A DNA stretch of 64,000 nucleotides from Medicago truncatula (GCF_003473485.1 NC_053046.1:35355332-35419331); one strand, 5' to 3'. Shown: positions 36,601-48,094, numbered from the stretch's first letter. Translations and numbers: made by a program. Notes: generated by a model from the sequence alone, not told the origin.

Positions 36601-37669
36601 CTAGTTTTACCACACATCCAACACAACATCCTATTCTCTACTACGCTCAATTAATTTTTCGTGCTAAGGTTAAGAAACCACGTCCACAATTTTATGTGTC
36701 ATTGGTATCCCGATTCCCGAGGAACAACATACAACAATTTTTTGGATCTGCGAAAAGTAGTTATAAATAAATCCATTAAACAAAGAAAAAAGGAGTAGAA
36801 AGAATTGATAAAATAAATCAAAGACCTACGAGTCCACAAACCAACTGAAGAACAAAAACACGCTTCAAATCATATTATCTTCAAATGCTTAAATAAATAT
36901 ACACATTTAATCAACTCAAATAGCTTAAAACAACAAAATTGATTCTAGAGGTGTAGAATGAATTTCGTAATGTGCGATGTCTTTCAGTATAATTGATTTT
37001 AACTTTAAGCTAGGATTTGTATCTTTTAACTCCAAACGTGATTTAACACTCAAATTAGTATCCAACTCACTTTTACAAATATGTAACCAAACAAAGACCA
37101 TTTTACATTCAACTGAGTTTTAATTAAAATCAATTTTACAAAAATGAATTCATTCGAAATCAAATTTCGTCTTCGCGTAACCAAAAACACATAGCTAAAT
37201 ACAGCAAAACAACGAAGAAAAATAGAAGCAGTTGTGAAAGTAGAATACAACATACTTTTCAGCATAATGTAGAAGGTACAAGTAAACCAGCTTCTTCACT
37301 TCCAATGACTGCGACGCAACGTTTTTCACAACCTGCAATTTTCATTCACAAATCAAAACAAGTCAAAAAAAATGCAAAATCACAATTTAGATTCAAAATT
37401 TTCAACGCAACGAAGGTGAAGCAGATCGAATAGCGTTGATCGGAGGGAGTGACCTGAGGGAAGAAATTGGAAACATCGAATCCTTGAGCGATGAGAGCGA
37501 GTAACCGTTTGAGAGCTTCGCATTTCTCGGAATCGAATCTGCTATCGAGAAGAGGAGCGATGTTAACGTCTTCGGGATCGTCGTAGAGGGCGGCGTCGGT
37601 ACCGATTCGGAACACCGCCGTTGAAGCTTTGCTCAGTGATTCCGCCGTCGCTCCGAATTGGTGGAACAT
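27669..37669 (-). CDS. AP3B: AP-3 complex subunit beta (PAT2-like)
   Basis: Large beta adaptin of the AP-3 coat, which in plants sorts cargo to the vacuole; the Arabidopsis counterpart is PAT2. Minus-strand exons (5' to 3'): 37454-37669, 37256-37332, 35997-36246, 35136-35753, 33416-33589, 32537-32663, 32345-32454, 31895-32095, 29330-30303, 28832-29101, 27669-28032. They join in frame to 1126 aa. Residues 1 to about 600 are the HEAT-like adaptin trunk (VKKLVYLYLLHYAEK, NPLVRAWALRAMAGIR, NDHSPGVVGAAASAF, RAMIVWLLGEYC). A serine/acidic hinge follows (about 719-770, SDSEEVDDPGSSGSSDDE...). The ear-side C-terminus ends VNCEETVFGLNFLNRIVNFL plus a short tail. Introns contain a Stowaway-like MITE, a SINE and two RTE fragments, all outside exons. 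Confidence 0.95.
28136..28280. mobile_element. Stowaway-like MITE in AP-3 beta last intron
   Basis: CTCCCTCCGTTTCAAAATAT and its inverse frame a 145-base near-complete hairpin whose centre is GGTTCATATTATGGACCAC. TA flanks both ends. The high arm identity suggests a young insertion. It sits about 100 bases upstream (in gene direction) of the final exon. Confidence 0.85.
32735..32810 (-). mobile_element. RTE-type retrotransposon 3' end in AP-3 beta intron
   Basis: CAACAACAGCAATGACAACA followed by CCTTATCCCACTAAGTGGGG is, in reverse, the common 3' end of plant RTE-type LINEs with its short tandem tail. Only the 3' end is present. The same sequence family occurs at 36344-36705 in another intron of this gene. 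Confidence 0.55.
33209..33293 (+). mobile_element. tRNA-like SINE in AP-3 beta intron
   Basis: Box A-like TTAGCTCAGTTGGTTGG and box B-like GGGGTTCAAACCCC are present, followed by an A-run. AACAAGGG flanks both sides (33201-33208 and 33294-33301). It is not a true tRNA: no acceptor or anticodon arm can be built around GCATAAAATATGC. A related copy lies at 48002-48094 and a partial one at 50163-50282. Confidence 0.75.
36344..36705 (-). mobile_element. RTE-type retrotransposon remnant in AP-3 beta intron 2
   Basis: Read on the minus strand it encodes the C-terminal end of an RTE reverse transcriptase (MVETRPRWFGHLKRIPVDSV-like, with stops), then the 3' end CCACTTAGTGAGATAAAA and a GTT-repeat tail. 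It is 5'-truncated and decayed. Insert orientation is the same as the host gene. Confidence 0.65.
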
Positions 37670-38018
37670 TTTTTCTCCGACTGAGATTTGCGTATCGAGT
37701 AAGAAGCAAACTTTTGAGACCTATTGGAAAGGAAAGTGTTCTAATTTGTCGCCTAATGAAAGATTAGTAACCGTTAAAAATATACTCATTTCATGGAGTA
37801 TTAGCTAAAATTGACATTCTAGCATAGACGACATTGTGAATGAGGTTCCAAGTATTATGATAAATTATTTCAAAAAAAAGTATTATGATAAATCATAAAT
37901 GAGAAAATTTTGAGGGTATACTATAAAATTTGAATTTCTAAAATTAAAAGATATTAACATTAATACATTTATAAGAGATCAAGAAAAAGATACATTTTAG
38001 AGGCGCTCTAATAAAGTT
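37670..38018. other. AP-3 beta promoter region
   Basis: Upstream of the minus-strand AP-3 beta start. Leader sequence is expected up to about 37760. Beyond that the DNA is AT-rich. No clear TATA box was identified. Confidence 0.3.
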
Positions 38019-38618
38019 ATGAGCAATTTTATTGACTTACTCTTATCACTCTTCCATGATTCAAGTTCTTGGTCACGGAGACAAACATCCTATTCATCGC
38101 CAGGTTCGTTGGTATTCCCCAAAGATGGTTATATAAAAGTTAATGTGTATGACTCCTCCTTCGGTAATCCGGGCAATGCTGGTTTAGGCGACCTCTTAAG
38201 AAATTATTATAGGGGTTGGATTCAAGATTTTTCTGGTTTTTGTGGTAGAGCGTCTAATTTATTTGTTGAACTCTCGGGAATTTTGCGAGGTCTTCAACTA
38301 GCCTGGGACCTTGGTTATCGATCTATTACTTTGGAATATGATTCTCAGGCGGCTTTGGATTTGATTGTTGATGCTCATCAGAATGAATTTCATCCTCGTG
38401 TGACTATTCTTTTGCTTATTCGAAAGCTCTCTGCTCTTCCTTGGCTGGTTTCCTTTTCCCATACCTTGAGGGAAGGCAATGAATGTGTCGATTGGTTGGC
38501 TAAATATGGGGCTGGCAACATTGACACTTTAAAGATATGGACCTCTCCTCCTCCTCCGCGGCTAGATTATATCTTGTTCGCCGACTACTCTGGAGTTTTT
38601 AGGCACCAAGTTGCTTAG
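38019..38618 (+). mobile_element. L1-type RNase H (RVT_3) remnant
   Basis: A 199-codon open frame encodes the RNase H-like domain found at the C-terminus of some plant L1 elements: DGYIKVNVYDSSFGNPGNAG, then FVELSGILRGLQLAWDLGYR, LEYDSQAAL, and EGNECVDWLAKYGA. The glutamate, the EYDS aspartate and the final aspartate are present. At the first position the usual VDGS reads VYDS, so activity is doubtful. The upstream reverse transcriptase is missing. The start codon given is the first ATG, not a proven start. Confidence 0.75.
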
Positions 38619-38639
38619 TCTTTTGTTTTTTTTCTTCAA

Positions 38640-39740
38640 TTGTTTTCCTCCTGATATAAAACATTCACGGGCATGCCAAAGAGGCAAACAATCAAGGTGT
38701 TGAATATACACGTAACACCCGATGAAACCAACAAAACCTCCCAACTCCACCAAATAAAATCTGCCCTATAAAAACAAGCACATATAATAGCCCAGCCAAA
38801 AGCTAAGAAAGTCAAAAGCGGAGGTATACAAGAGATAACAGGCCAAAACAAGCTAAAAAGCCAAATTAGCACAAAAAAATAGCCTACCTACGTATACTCC
38901 TGCATCACAACTAGCACAATAGCAGACATAACAAGGTTGCAACATTTGAATGACCTACCAAAACAAACACAATCAATTAAAATGAATTGAACATCAATTC
39001 AACCTAGCCCAAGTAGAAGAAGATCAACATTGAATGCAGGAGTAGTCATTGTTCAACTTCATATAAGGTCAAGGTTTAGAGAAGGGATTTGGCTACAAGT
39101 CATGCATTGATTACATAATAGATCAATCACATAAATGATTTATGTATAGTGCTGTTCAAGCTATGAAAAATTGCTCCTCTAAAAAAAATGTTAAAATTTA
39201 ATGGTACATTTCGAGGAGTTAATTGAATTATCAAACCCTTCCTGTAAAAAAAGTTGAATGATCACAAAAAAATCATCGTTTTGATTTTATTGTAAAATTG
39301 ACAATTTTTTTTTGAGAGGTTGACAAATAATAGATAAAAGTTAAGATAATTACTCTTTTTTTGTTAAACCAAATGTATTATCTACACGTAATTATATAAA
39401 CCGATCTCTCAAAATAACCAAAATTCGTTCAAGAGATTGAACACTATTTTTTTCATACGCATCAATCAAATATCAAACCGGTTAAAATTATGACACGTTC
39501 TGATCACTATCATAAACAAAAAACCAATTTTTAGTTTTATTGAATAACTAATATGTATCTAATCTACAGACGAAATACATCAATTATTAAAAAATTTAAA
39601 AAATAATTTTTTTTTGGAACCAAATAACCAAATAAAATATTTATAACTGCAGTAAAAATTGGGTGGTCTATGATGGACCATAAGATAAGATGGTCCATGT
39701 TACAAGGACCATCTTTTATCACAAGTTACAAAGTAGTACT
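38640..39740. other. Spacer left of the FDM-like gene
   Basis: No gene. The block 38650-38990 is less AT-rich than its surroundings and may be further retroelement sequence on the minus strand, but no protein similarity was recognised. From 39160 on it is AT-rich with A- and T-runs. Confidence 0.3.
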
Positions 39741-40110
39741 GTAGTAGTTAGATTGTTTTGTCGGGTCAAAGTAAAATTGAAATGTTTGGAACATCTAACG
39801 TGCGTGTCTTCCAAACAGAACAGCAACTGTAACAATCTATTTTCCTTGTTCTTACCAAACAAACTCCATAGCTTCTTCTTCAATTTCTCACATGCACAGT
39901 ACTTTCAATCTCTTCAAGGTTAATATTCCTTCCTCTCTTTTTTTCTTCATGATGCTCATGCATCTCACATTCTTAATTATATATACAAACTCCATTTCAT
40001 TATTTTCTAGTTTAATTCTCATGATCAATGTTTTCTAATTTAATCTGCTCTGTTATTCATTGTTTGATTATACTTGATGTTGAATTTATAAGGACTTGTT
40101 GTATTCGTGC

Positions 40111-40356
40111 CCAATTTGGATAATCAACTTAATTAAGCACTTATCATATAAGTGCTTATGTACAAGCTAACTATTTCTATGACTAGATAAAATTAAGTCA
40201 AACTGTTTTCATGTAAGTTATTCTGTAGACTAGAGCTTATGAAAATATGCTGAAAGCAACTTATGGGCATGTCACAAGCTGTTCCGTAAGCTCGCTCAAA
40301 TGGTATCACAAGTGTTTATGTTAGTAAATAAACTCAAATAAGTCAATCCAAACAGA
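40111..40356. mobile_element. hAT-like MITE in FDM-like 5' UTR intron
   Basis: Left end CAATTTGGATAATC and right end TCAATCCAAACAG are inverted. The middle contains AAGCACTTATCATATAAGTG and TTATGGGCATGTCACAAGCT, which match the family members at 2407-2642 and 46900-47175. Confidence 0.55.
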
Positions 40357-41023
40357 CTTTCATTCTATCAGTGAATCTAGTCGTCAATTTAGTGAATTTA
40401 AGTCATTGGATGAAGATTAGATGACTCACATTGTGACTTCCGCAAATACGGAAATTTGAATTTCATCGATCCTTTTTTAATAACTTCTCAGATTGGTTAC
40501 TGCAATACATTTAGATTGGACGAAATCCATTGTAAGCATTAAATCTGGAATCATGCAGCTAAGAAAGTACACATTTTACGCAGTCACATGATGTGGACAG
40601 TCCATATTTCGGCTTTGGTAATTCGCGCCAAAATTCAAGTAGGAACACATGTAATCTAAAATTTGATCTGACAGTCTAGATCGACAATTCTGTAATTGCG
40701 TGAACGTAGTGAATTGAAATCCGCAAACATTGCATGTTATTACAAACAATTTCGTCATGCTTTTATCATTTTGATTGAAAGTTTTACCTGTTTTGTGACA
40801 TTTTTGTATTAGGCAGTGTTAGTCCATACTCCAATCCAATCCTATATTCAAAGCTCTAAAATTTTATATTTTTTTCAAGAAATGAAGGATCTTTGAAGAA
40901 ACTGGCTACTTCACGATGGTATTTAGTGGAGTAACCGTTGATGTAGCACCTAAACAACAAATACGAATATTGATTTTTGTATTTCAGGTGTCATAATATT
41001 GAGTTGAGCCTTGGAGAAACTCT

Positions 41024-44000
41024 ATGGCTCACTGCTCTATCAAGGATACCGGTATAGCAGAATCCCAGTTGAGTTGGTGGTATCTCGTATCATCTTACGA
41101 AGAACTCAAAACAGGGAAACAAAAGGTGAAAACCTCGGCCGAGACTTTCAGTTGTCCGTACTGCCCCGAGAGGAAACAGGATTATAAGTTAAATGAACTC
41201 CTGAATCATGCCACCGGGATTGGTCGGAGTAGTTCAGAGAAGAGAAGTGCTAAAGAGAAGGGTAGTCATTTGGCTTTGGTAAAATATTTGGAGCAAGACC
41301 TTAACAGTAAGGATGGTGCATCGAGACCTATAGATCAAGGTGATCTGTTGTTAGTCTTATATTCCGTTTTAGTCGTCGTTTTAAGGTTAATTACATTAGA
41401 CTTTACATATACCAATAAAAGTAATTAATATTGTTACTTTTGATTAAATTATTTGCCTTGTAAATCAGCAGGGCAACGATCTTTGCTAACATTAGTTTTT
41501 GTCTTTCAGGTACGAACACAATAAGTCCAGGACAGACAGTAATGTCTCACTGTTCTATCAAGGATACCGATATAAGTTGGTGGTATGTAGATACAGCTTA
41601 TGAAGAGCTCAAAAATGGAACTCGGAATGTGAAAACCTCAGACGGGACTTTCATATGCCCGTACTGCCCTAATAGAAAACAGGATTATTTGTACAGGGAA
41701 CTCCTAGAACATGCTTTTATGGTTGGTCGGAGTAGTTCAGAAAAGAGAAGTGCAAGAGAAAGAGCTAATCATCTCGCTTTGTTGAAATATTTGGAAAAGG
41801 ATATTACAAGTATGCCTGGACCGTCAAAGCCTGTCGATAAAGGTGATCATGATCCTGCTGTTTGCAATACACTACGGAATTTTTTTCGTTCTAGTTAATA
41901 TATTTTTCTGAGTAATTGAATAGGCTGAAACTATCCAATCACAGTAATATTATTTTTTATACTATACATAAAAGTAATATTGGGATTTGGTGTGGTCTTT
42001 ACTCTGTAAATTTTACCCTTAATTTAAACTTTTTATTTACTAAATAACTAATATTTTTTTATCAATAATCAACTAAAATTTGTAACTTGAATTATTTTTA
42101 TAAAAAAGCAGAAAGACAGGCGCCTTTTTGCATGCTAGTAAAAGAATACTGATTCTGTAAAGCAGCATAGTAAAAATCAGTGCTAAAAACTAATTTTTGT
42201 CTTTCAGGTACAAAATTGATAAACCAAGGACAAACTGTCTCGGCTCCATGCTCTAACAAGGATACCGGTTCAAGTGATCCTCGAATAAGTTGGTTGTATG
42301 TAGATAAACTTTATCAAGAACTCAAGAATAGAAGTCTCAAAGTGAGAATCTCAGACGATGCTTTCACTTGTCCATACTGCCCGAAAATGAAAAAACCGGA
42401 CTATGTGTACAGGGAAATCCTTGAACATGCTTCTGGGGTCGGTCAGAGCAGTTCGCAAAAGAGAAGTGTCCGAGAGAAGGCAACTCACCTGGCTTTAATG
42501 AAATATTTGAAACAGGATATTATATATGTGCCTGCTCCATCAAAACCTGTGACTGAAGGTGATTCTTCTGGTAAGTAAGCAATTGTTCAAACTTCAGTTC
42601 AATTTTTCCTAGTTATTGAATATACTGAATTTGACTAATTCAATTCACATTGATATTTAGTGGAAGTAACATGTGTCGAAGAGATGCATTTTATCAAAAC
42701 GTAACAATCGGTACTAAAACAATATTTTGTCTTGCAGGAGCCATGATACAAAGCCGAGAAGAAAATGCGACGAATCGCTGCTCCGACAAAGATTCTGATA
42801 AAAGTGCATCTCAAATAAATTTAGGGCAATTAAAAAGAACATATGAACAGCTCAAAAAGGGGATTCAAAACGTGAGAACCTCAGATAAGACTTTCACTTG
42901 CCCATACTGCCCTAATAATAAAAGGATAAAACGGGATTACGTGTACAGGGAAATCCTTGAACATGCTTCCGGGGTGGGTTGGAGTATCTCACAAACTAGA
43001 ACTGACATTGAAAAGGCGGATCATCTGGCTTTGGTCAAATATTTGAAAAAGGATCTTATAAATGTCGGTGGTCCTTCAAAACCAACAGAGAGAGGTGATA
43101 TCTCGCTCTTAATGAAACATTTATGAAAAAAAAATTCTGTTTAACCTTTCTTTCCAATTACTTACTCCCTCTGATCTTTTTTAAATGCCGCTTCTGTTGA
43201 TAAATTGTGTTCCTACTTTCATGTCATTTTCCAAGTTCAATGCAATATTAACTACTGTTTTGTCAATAATACCCTTAAGTATTTGGTGCAGAATGAGAAA
43301 TAAGTGGAATGGCATAATAAATATTTAAGGGTATTATAGGTAAAAAAACTAATAATTTCATCAAAAGTAAATAATCTTAAAACGACAACTAAAGAAACAA
43401 AGGGAATGATATGCAGACATTGGCCAATTCACAATGATATTTAATGGAATGGAAGTAATCTATGAAGCATTTAACAAGAATCATTACTAACTCCTTATTT
43501 TGTTTTGCAGGCACCATAACGTCGAACCGAGGAGTAACTGTAACAGGTCGCCACTCTGAGAAGGATACTAATAATAGTGCATCTCAAATAAATGCGTTGT
43601 TTGTAAATAAATCCTATGCAGAACTCAAGAAGGGAGTTCACAAGGTCAAAACATCAGAAGATACTTTCTCATGTCCGTATTGCCCTAAGAGAAAATGCGA
43701 TTATAGGTACAGCGAACTCCTTAATCATGCTTTAGGGGTAGGTCAAAGTGACGCACAAAGGAGAAGTGTATTGGAGAAGGCCAACCATCTAGCTTTAGTG
43801 AAATATTTGGAAAAGGATCTTATGACTATGAATGTGGAACGTCCATTAAAGCCTGCAAACAAATATTTGGAAAACAATCTTATGAATGTGGAACAAAATC
43901 GAACAAAACCAGTGAATGAAAACATTCTTGTCAATTCTGAAAGGCAGTTTGTATGGCCATGGACTGGGATTGTGGTTAATATTCCCACTAGCCAAACCGA

Positions 44001-46748
44001 AGATGGACGATGTATTGGTGAAAGTGGTTCCAAGCTAAGGGATGAATACCGAATAAGGGGTTTTAATCCACGTAGAGTCAGAACGCTTTGGAATTCATGG
44101 GGTCACACCGGAGCTGCAGTTGTGGAATTCAATAAAAGTTGGCTAGGGTTATATAATGCATTGGCATTTGAAAGGGCGTATGAATTAGATTGTCACGGGA
44201 AAAAGGACTGGCTTTCTTATACTGAACAAAAATCCGGTCTGTATGCGTGGGTTGCCCGAGCTGATGACTACAAAGTGAACAACATAATCGGGGAGCAACT
44301 ACAAAAGATGGATGTTAAAACAATACCTGAAATCATGGAGCAAGATGCTAGAAGGTTCAATAGACTCGTGCAGAGTATGCATAACATTCTTCAAGTAAAG
44401 AACAACAAGATAAAAGAAATGGAAGTAGTATGCAATGAAATTACACTTCGCATGGACATTGTGATGGGCGAAATAGACAGACTTGCTCAATCTCACAGTC
44501 AAGGTATCTATTATTATAGAAGCTGCGTTAGTTTTTCTCTAATTTTGATTATTACTTGCCAATCGTTTCTAAATGTTGTTTATAGACATTCTGCTAGATT
44601 TTTTAAACACATTTGCAAATGACATTGTTTTATGTCATCATTGCTTGTATTTCAGAGATGAAGAAAATACAGTCAAGTGCAAATCAACACTTTCAGAGTG
44701 TTTTGAATGGTCATGAAAGGCTTAAGTTGCAGCTGGAATCTCAGAAAAGAGAACTTGAGTTGCGAAGAATTGAACTGGAAAAACGTGAGGCACGTAATGA
44801 AAGTGAGAGGAAAAAGTTGGATGAAGAGATTAACAAGGTGTGTTGCTTTTCTAATTTTGTTTCATCTTTTTTATCGTTCTGTGACTCACATTCCTGTGAA
44901 ATGAAGATCAAAGTGAAAATATTGTTCAAGGGTGATGAATTAAGATAATTTTAAATTTATCTGTTTAGATTTTCCTTTTTTCTTCTTCTTTTTTTCTTTT
45001 TTCCCTTTTTTCTCCAAACAAGGATCTTGCTGAGGAATCTATAAATCAAAAGTTTTGCATTATTTATTTTTTGTGTCTTTGAAATTCTTCAATAATAATG
45101 ATATGGTTAAGAATCTTGTTGAATGTTTCATTTAGGTCCATGCTTATGTTTTTTGCTTTTTCTAGACTGCAACGAAAAACCACTTTCTTCAAATGGCTGC
45201 TATGGAGCAACAAAAAGCTGGTGAAAATGTTTTGAAACTTGCCGCAGATCAAAAGGTCCGTATAATTTGTTTTAATGCTTTTTTAACATCCAAAAGTGTT
45301 AATGTCAGGATTAGTTCTGTTTATGGTTCGGTTCAGGAAGGAAAACCGAATCTCATTCGGTAAAACTGATCCGAACCATATTCGGTAAACTTGAACCAAA
45401 CCGTTGAGGGTTTGTCCCGGACCCAATTGGTATACACTGAACTGGTGCACCAAATATATATGCCAGTTCAGTGGTTCTGAACCAAAACTACCTTTTCGGT
45501 GTGGTTCGGTTTAACGGCTTGATTCGGTTTTTGGTTTTATTAACAGTCTTAGTCAGCATCAAGTGGCAAGCTGATAATGGTACTTGACTATCTATTTATC
45601 CAGCGGCAAAAAGAACAACTCCATGCCAAAATCATCCAGCTTGAAAAACAACTAAATGTGAAACAAAAACTGGAATTGGAGATTCAGCAACTAAAAGGAA
45701 AACTAAATGTCATGAAGCACATGGAAGATGATGGAGAGCTTGATGTTCTGGATATGATGGATGCCTTACATATAGATTTAAGAGAGAAGGAACAGTCACT
45801 TCGAGACATGGACGCATTGAACCAAACTCTGATCATTAAAGAGCGTAAGAGCAATGATGAACTGCAGGAAGCTCGAAAGGAATTGATTACTGTAATTTTT
45901 TTTTAATTTTTCTAATGATTTGTGTTTTGAATTTCTTTCCTCGCATCTTTTAAACTCTCTTGGTTTTTTTATCTATCACAGACCATTAAAGAGATGCCGA
46001 GTCGTGCCGATATTCGTGTGAAGAGAATGGGGGAGCTAGACTTTAGACCATTTCTAGAAGCTATGAAGAAAAAATATAATGAAGATGTTGCAGAAGATAG
46101 AGCTTCTGAACTGTGTTCGTTATGGGAAGAGTATCTGAAGGACCCTGACTGGCATCCATTTAAAATTTCTACAATCGAAGGGAAACATCAGGTTGTATTA
46201 CAAAATTGACCGTTGGCTTGAAAAATCATATCATATAGATAATCTATGTAAATTTTTATGTTATTCTAAAATGATTTGATGTGCCACTGAAGTACGTCAA
46301 GATTAATGTCATTTAATAAAAGCACGTAAGACCTAAAACTTGACGTAGCTCATGTTGTCAAACTCGTGCTACTTGTTTAGGAAAATATCTTTTAATATAG
46401 CAAATTGATCTACACAATGGATTTCATTTTCGTTTTAACCTACAAGTACATTGCATTATTTTTCTCTATATATTTTCCTTGTGAAACTTACCTTTGTGCT
46501 TTGAATTTCAGGAAGCTATAGACGATGAAGATGAAAAGCTGAATGAACTGAGAAACGAGATGGGCGAAGAAGTTTACAAAGCTGTGGTGGCAGCATTGAA
46601 AGAGATAAATGAATATAATCCAAGTGGGCGGTACATAACCTCAGAATTATGGAATTATGCAGAGGGAAAGAGAGCGACTTTGCAGGAAGGGGTGAAAGTT
46701 TTATTGAATCAGTGGAAATTGAATAGACAAAAAAGGGGAATGATGTGA
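41024..46748 (+). CDS. XS/XH-domain protein with five zf-XS units (IDN2/FDM family)
   Basis: Relative of IDN2 and FACTOR OF DNA METHYLATION proteins, which bind double-stranded RNA in RNA-directed DNA methylation. Exons 41024-41339, 41510-41842, 42208-42558, 42738-43094, 43511-44503, 44656-44837, 45166-45255, 45604-45891, 45982-46191 and 46512-46748 join to 1118 aa. Five zf-XS units carry CPYC pairs starting at residues 44, 155, 271, 388 and 507, each followed by a conserved histidine in a LxHA(x)GVG-like end. One XS domain follows (about 598-715, FVWPWTGIVVNIPT...), then a coiled coil (about 735-970) and one XH domain (about 980-1110). The usual member has one zf-XS and about 630-650 aa. Exons 1-5 are joined at phase 1. 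A 5' UTR exon ending near 39918 and an acceptor at 40986-40988 are likely. Confidence 0.9.
43164..43411. mobile_element. Probable decayed Stowaway-like MITE between zf-XS exons 4 and 5
   Basis: CTCCCTCTGATCTTTTTTAA at the left and AAAGAAACAAAGGGA at the right are loosely inverted, next to TA on the left. Inner AGGGTATTAT and ATACCCTTAAG words also pair. The assignment is uncertain because the ends are diverged. Confidence 0.4.
45318..45535. repeat. GGTTCGGTT-type repeat block in FDM-like intron 7
   Basis: GGTTCGGTT, CGAACC, ATTCGGTAAA and AACCGAAT words recur in both orientations over about 220 bases, and GTTCAGTGGTTCTGAACC pairs locally. This is clearly unlike the AT-rich host intron. It looks like an inserted non-coding repeat with internal short motifs. 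Element class is unknown. Confidence 0.5.
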
Positions 46749-46899
46749 AGCCTGGTATGTTTCTAATGGAATATGAAACTGCATTTTGCTTTTGAACTAC
46801 ATAGCTAGAAAAAGATTTTACTGATGCGTATATAAGCATATATACGCTACAAATCCTTTCTTAAAATTCCAATTTTATAGTATTGACAACATTTAAGTC

Positions 46900-47175
46900 C
46901 TGTTTGGATAAACGGTATAATTAAGCACCTATAACATAAGCTCTTATCATGTAAGTTGTTATGTACAAATTTCTATTATAAATAAAGGATAAAGTAAAGT
47001 CAAATTATTTTTATATAAGCTATAAGTTGTTTTCATAAGCTATCTTGAAAAAGCTTATGGAAATAAATGTGAAAACAACTTATGAACATGACATAAGTTG
47101 TTTCCATAAGCTCTCCAAAATAGTTCCATAAATGCTTATGTCAGTAAATAAGTTCAAATAAGTCAATCCAAACAG
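46900..47175. mobile_element. hAT-like MITE downstream of FDM-like gene
   Basis: Inverted ends CTGTTTGGATAAAC and TCAATCCAAACAG bound 276 bases. Internal CATAAGCTCTTATCATGTAAG and GAAAACAACTTATGAACATG match the other two family members in the window. It begins 152 bases after the stop codon and so may lie within the 3' UTR. Confidence 0.6.
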
Positions 47176-47986
47176 ATCTTTGGTTTTATTTTCCCCTGCC
47201 TAATTGATTGACTTGATATTGAGTATAATTGATTGTGTATAATTGAGCTGGTTAGCAATTGAGTTTGAAGTAAAGTGGTTTATATTTAGATGTTTTTACT
47301 CTGAATGCAAGTTGTGTGTAAAAATTAGTGGTAACTTTTCAACTCAATGCAAAAACTTATATTACGCGTCAAACTAAGGTTCAATTTGGCAATTGCATTC
47401 GCATAAACCAAACACAAGTATGTTCACTAAAATCACATTTGACACGAGACAAAATAAATTCTGCTATTTTATGACGTAACTGTGGATCATGTTGCTGAAA
47501 GGTTGGTGTTGGCTGCAGGAATCATCACACATTGTTTTCTCGAAGGGAATCGTGCGGTTGAACGTATTTAGGAAATACATCATATATTTGGCTTTCCTTG
47601 ACACTTCATGCTTCCGTGGAGTTCTTTCTATCGTCACTGCTTTCATAACCACATGCTTTGCGCTTATGCTTATTCATTTAGGCGAAGTTCAAACTTAAAC
47701 CTAAACTTTTAAGCCCCTAAATTTTTACACTAAATGTAAAACATGTTGTACCATATTTAATAAACATCATTTCTGTTAACTTTTGCTTCATTAATTTGCT
47801 TTTATGTATTCAACAAGGTGGGTGTATTTAAGTTTCTACTTGTGTTTGATTATATAAATATTTGAACATTTTGTTTTTGTGGTGGCATTAAAGTAGAGAC
47901 ATAATTTGTGGAGTTCTAGATTTGGCATAAGAAAAATAATCAATAAGGTTTTTCACACATTATTACAAAGTAAATGTTATTCACAC
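47176..47986. other. Spacer with one unexplained open frame
   Basis: A 69-codon frame at 47489-47698 (rich in hydrophobic residues, ending HLGEVQT) is less AT-rich than its surroundings but was not recognised as any family and has no supporting splice or start context. Otherwise AT-rich spacer. Confidence 0.3.
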
Positions 47987-48001
47987 AGTGACTTATTGTA
48001 A

Positions 48002-48094
48002 TGTCCCCGTGAGTTTAACTCAGTTGGTAAAGACAATGCATAATATATGCAAGGTTCGGGGTCGAACCCTGAACCCCGGACACCACAAAAAAAA
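48002..48094 (+). mobile_element. tRNA-like SINE with 15-bp target duplication
   Basis: Contains box A-like TTTAACTCAGTTGGTAAAG and box B-like GGTTCGGGGTCGAACCCTG, then an A-run. AGTGACTTATTGTAA (47987-48001) and AGTGACCTATTGTAA (48095-48109) flank it, differing at one base. Same family as 33209-33293. Confidence 0.8.

Noticed and set aside
46897..47182. 8-bp target duplication for the hAT-like MITEs
   Set aside because: Flanks were compared at two of the three copies (2407-2642 and 46900-47175) and no convincing 8-base repeat was found, so the superfamily rests on the ends only.
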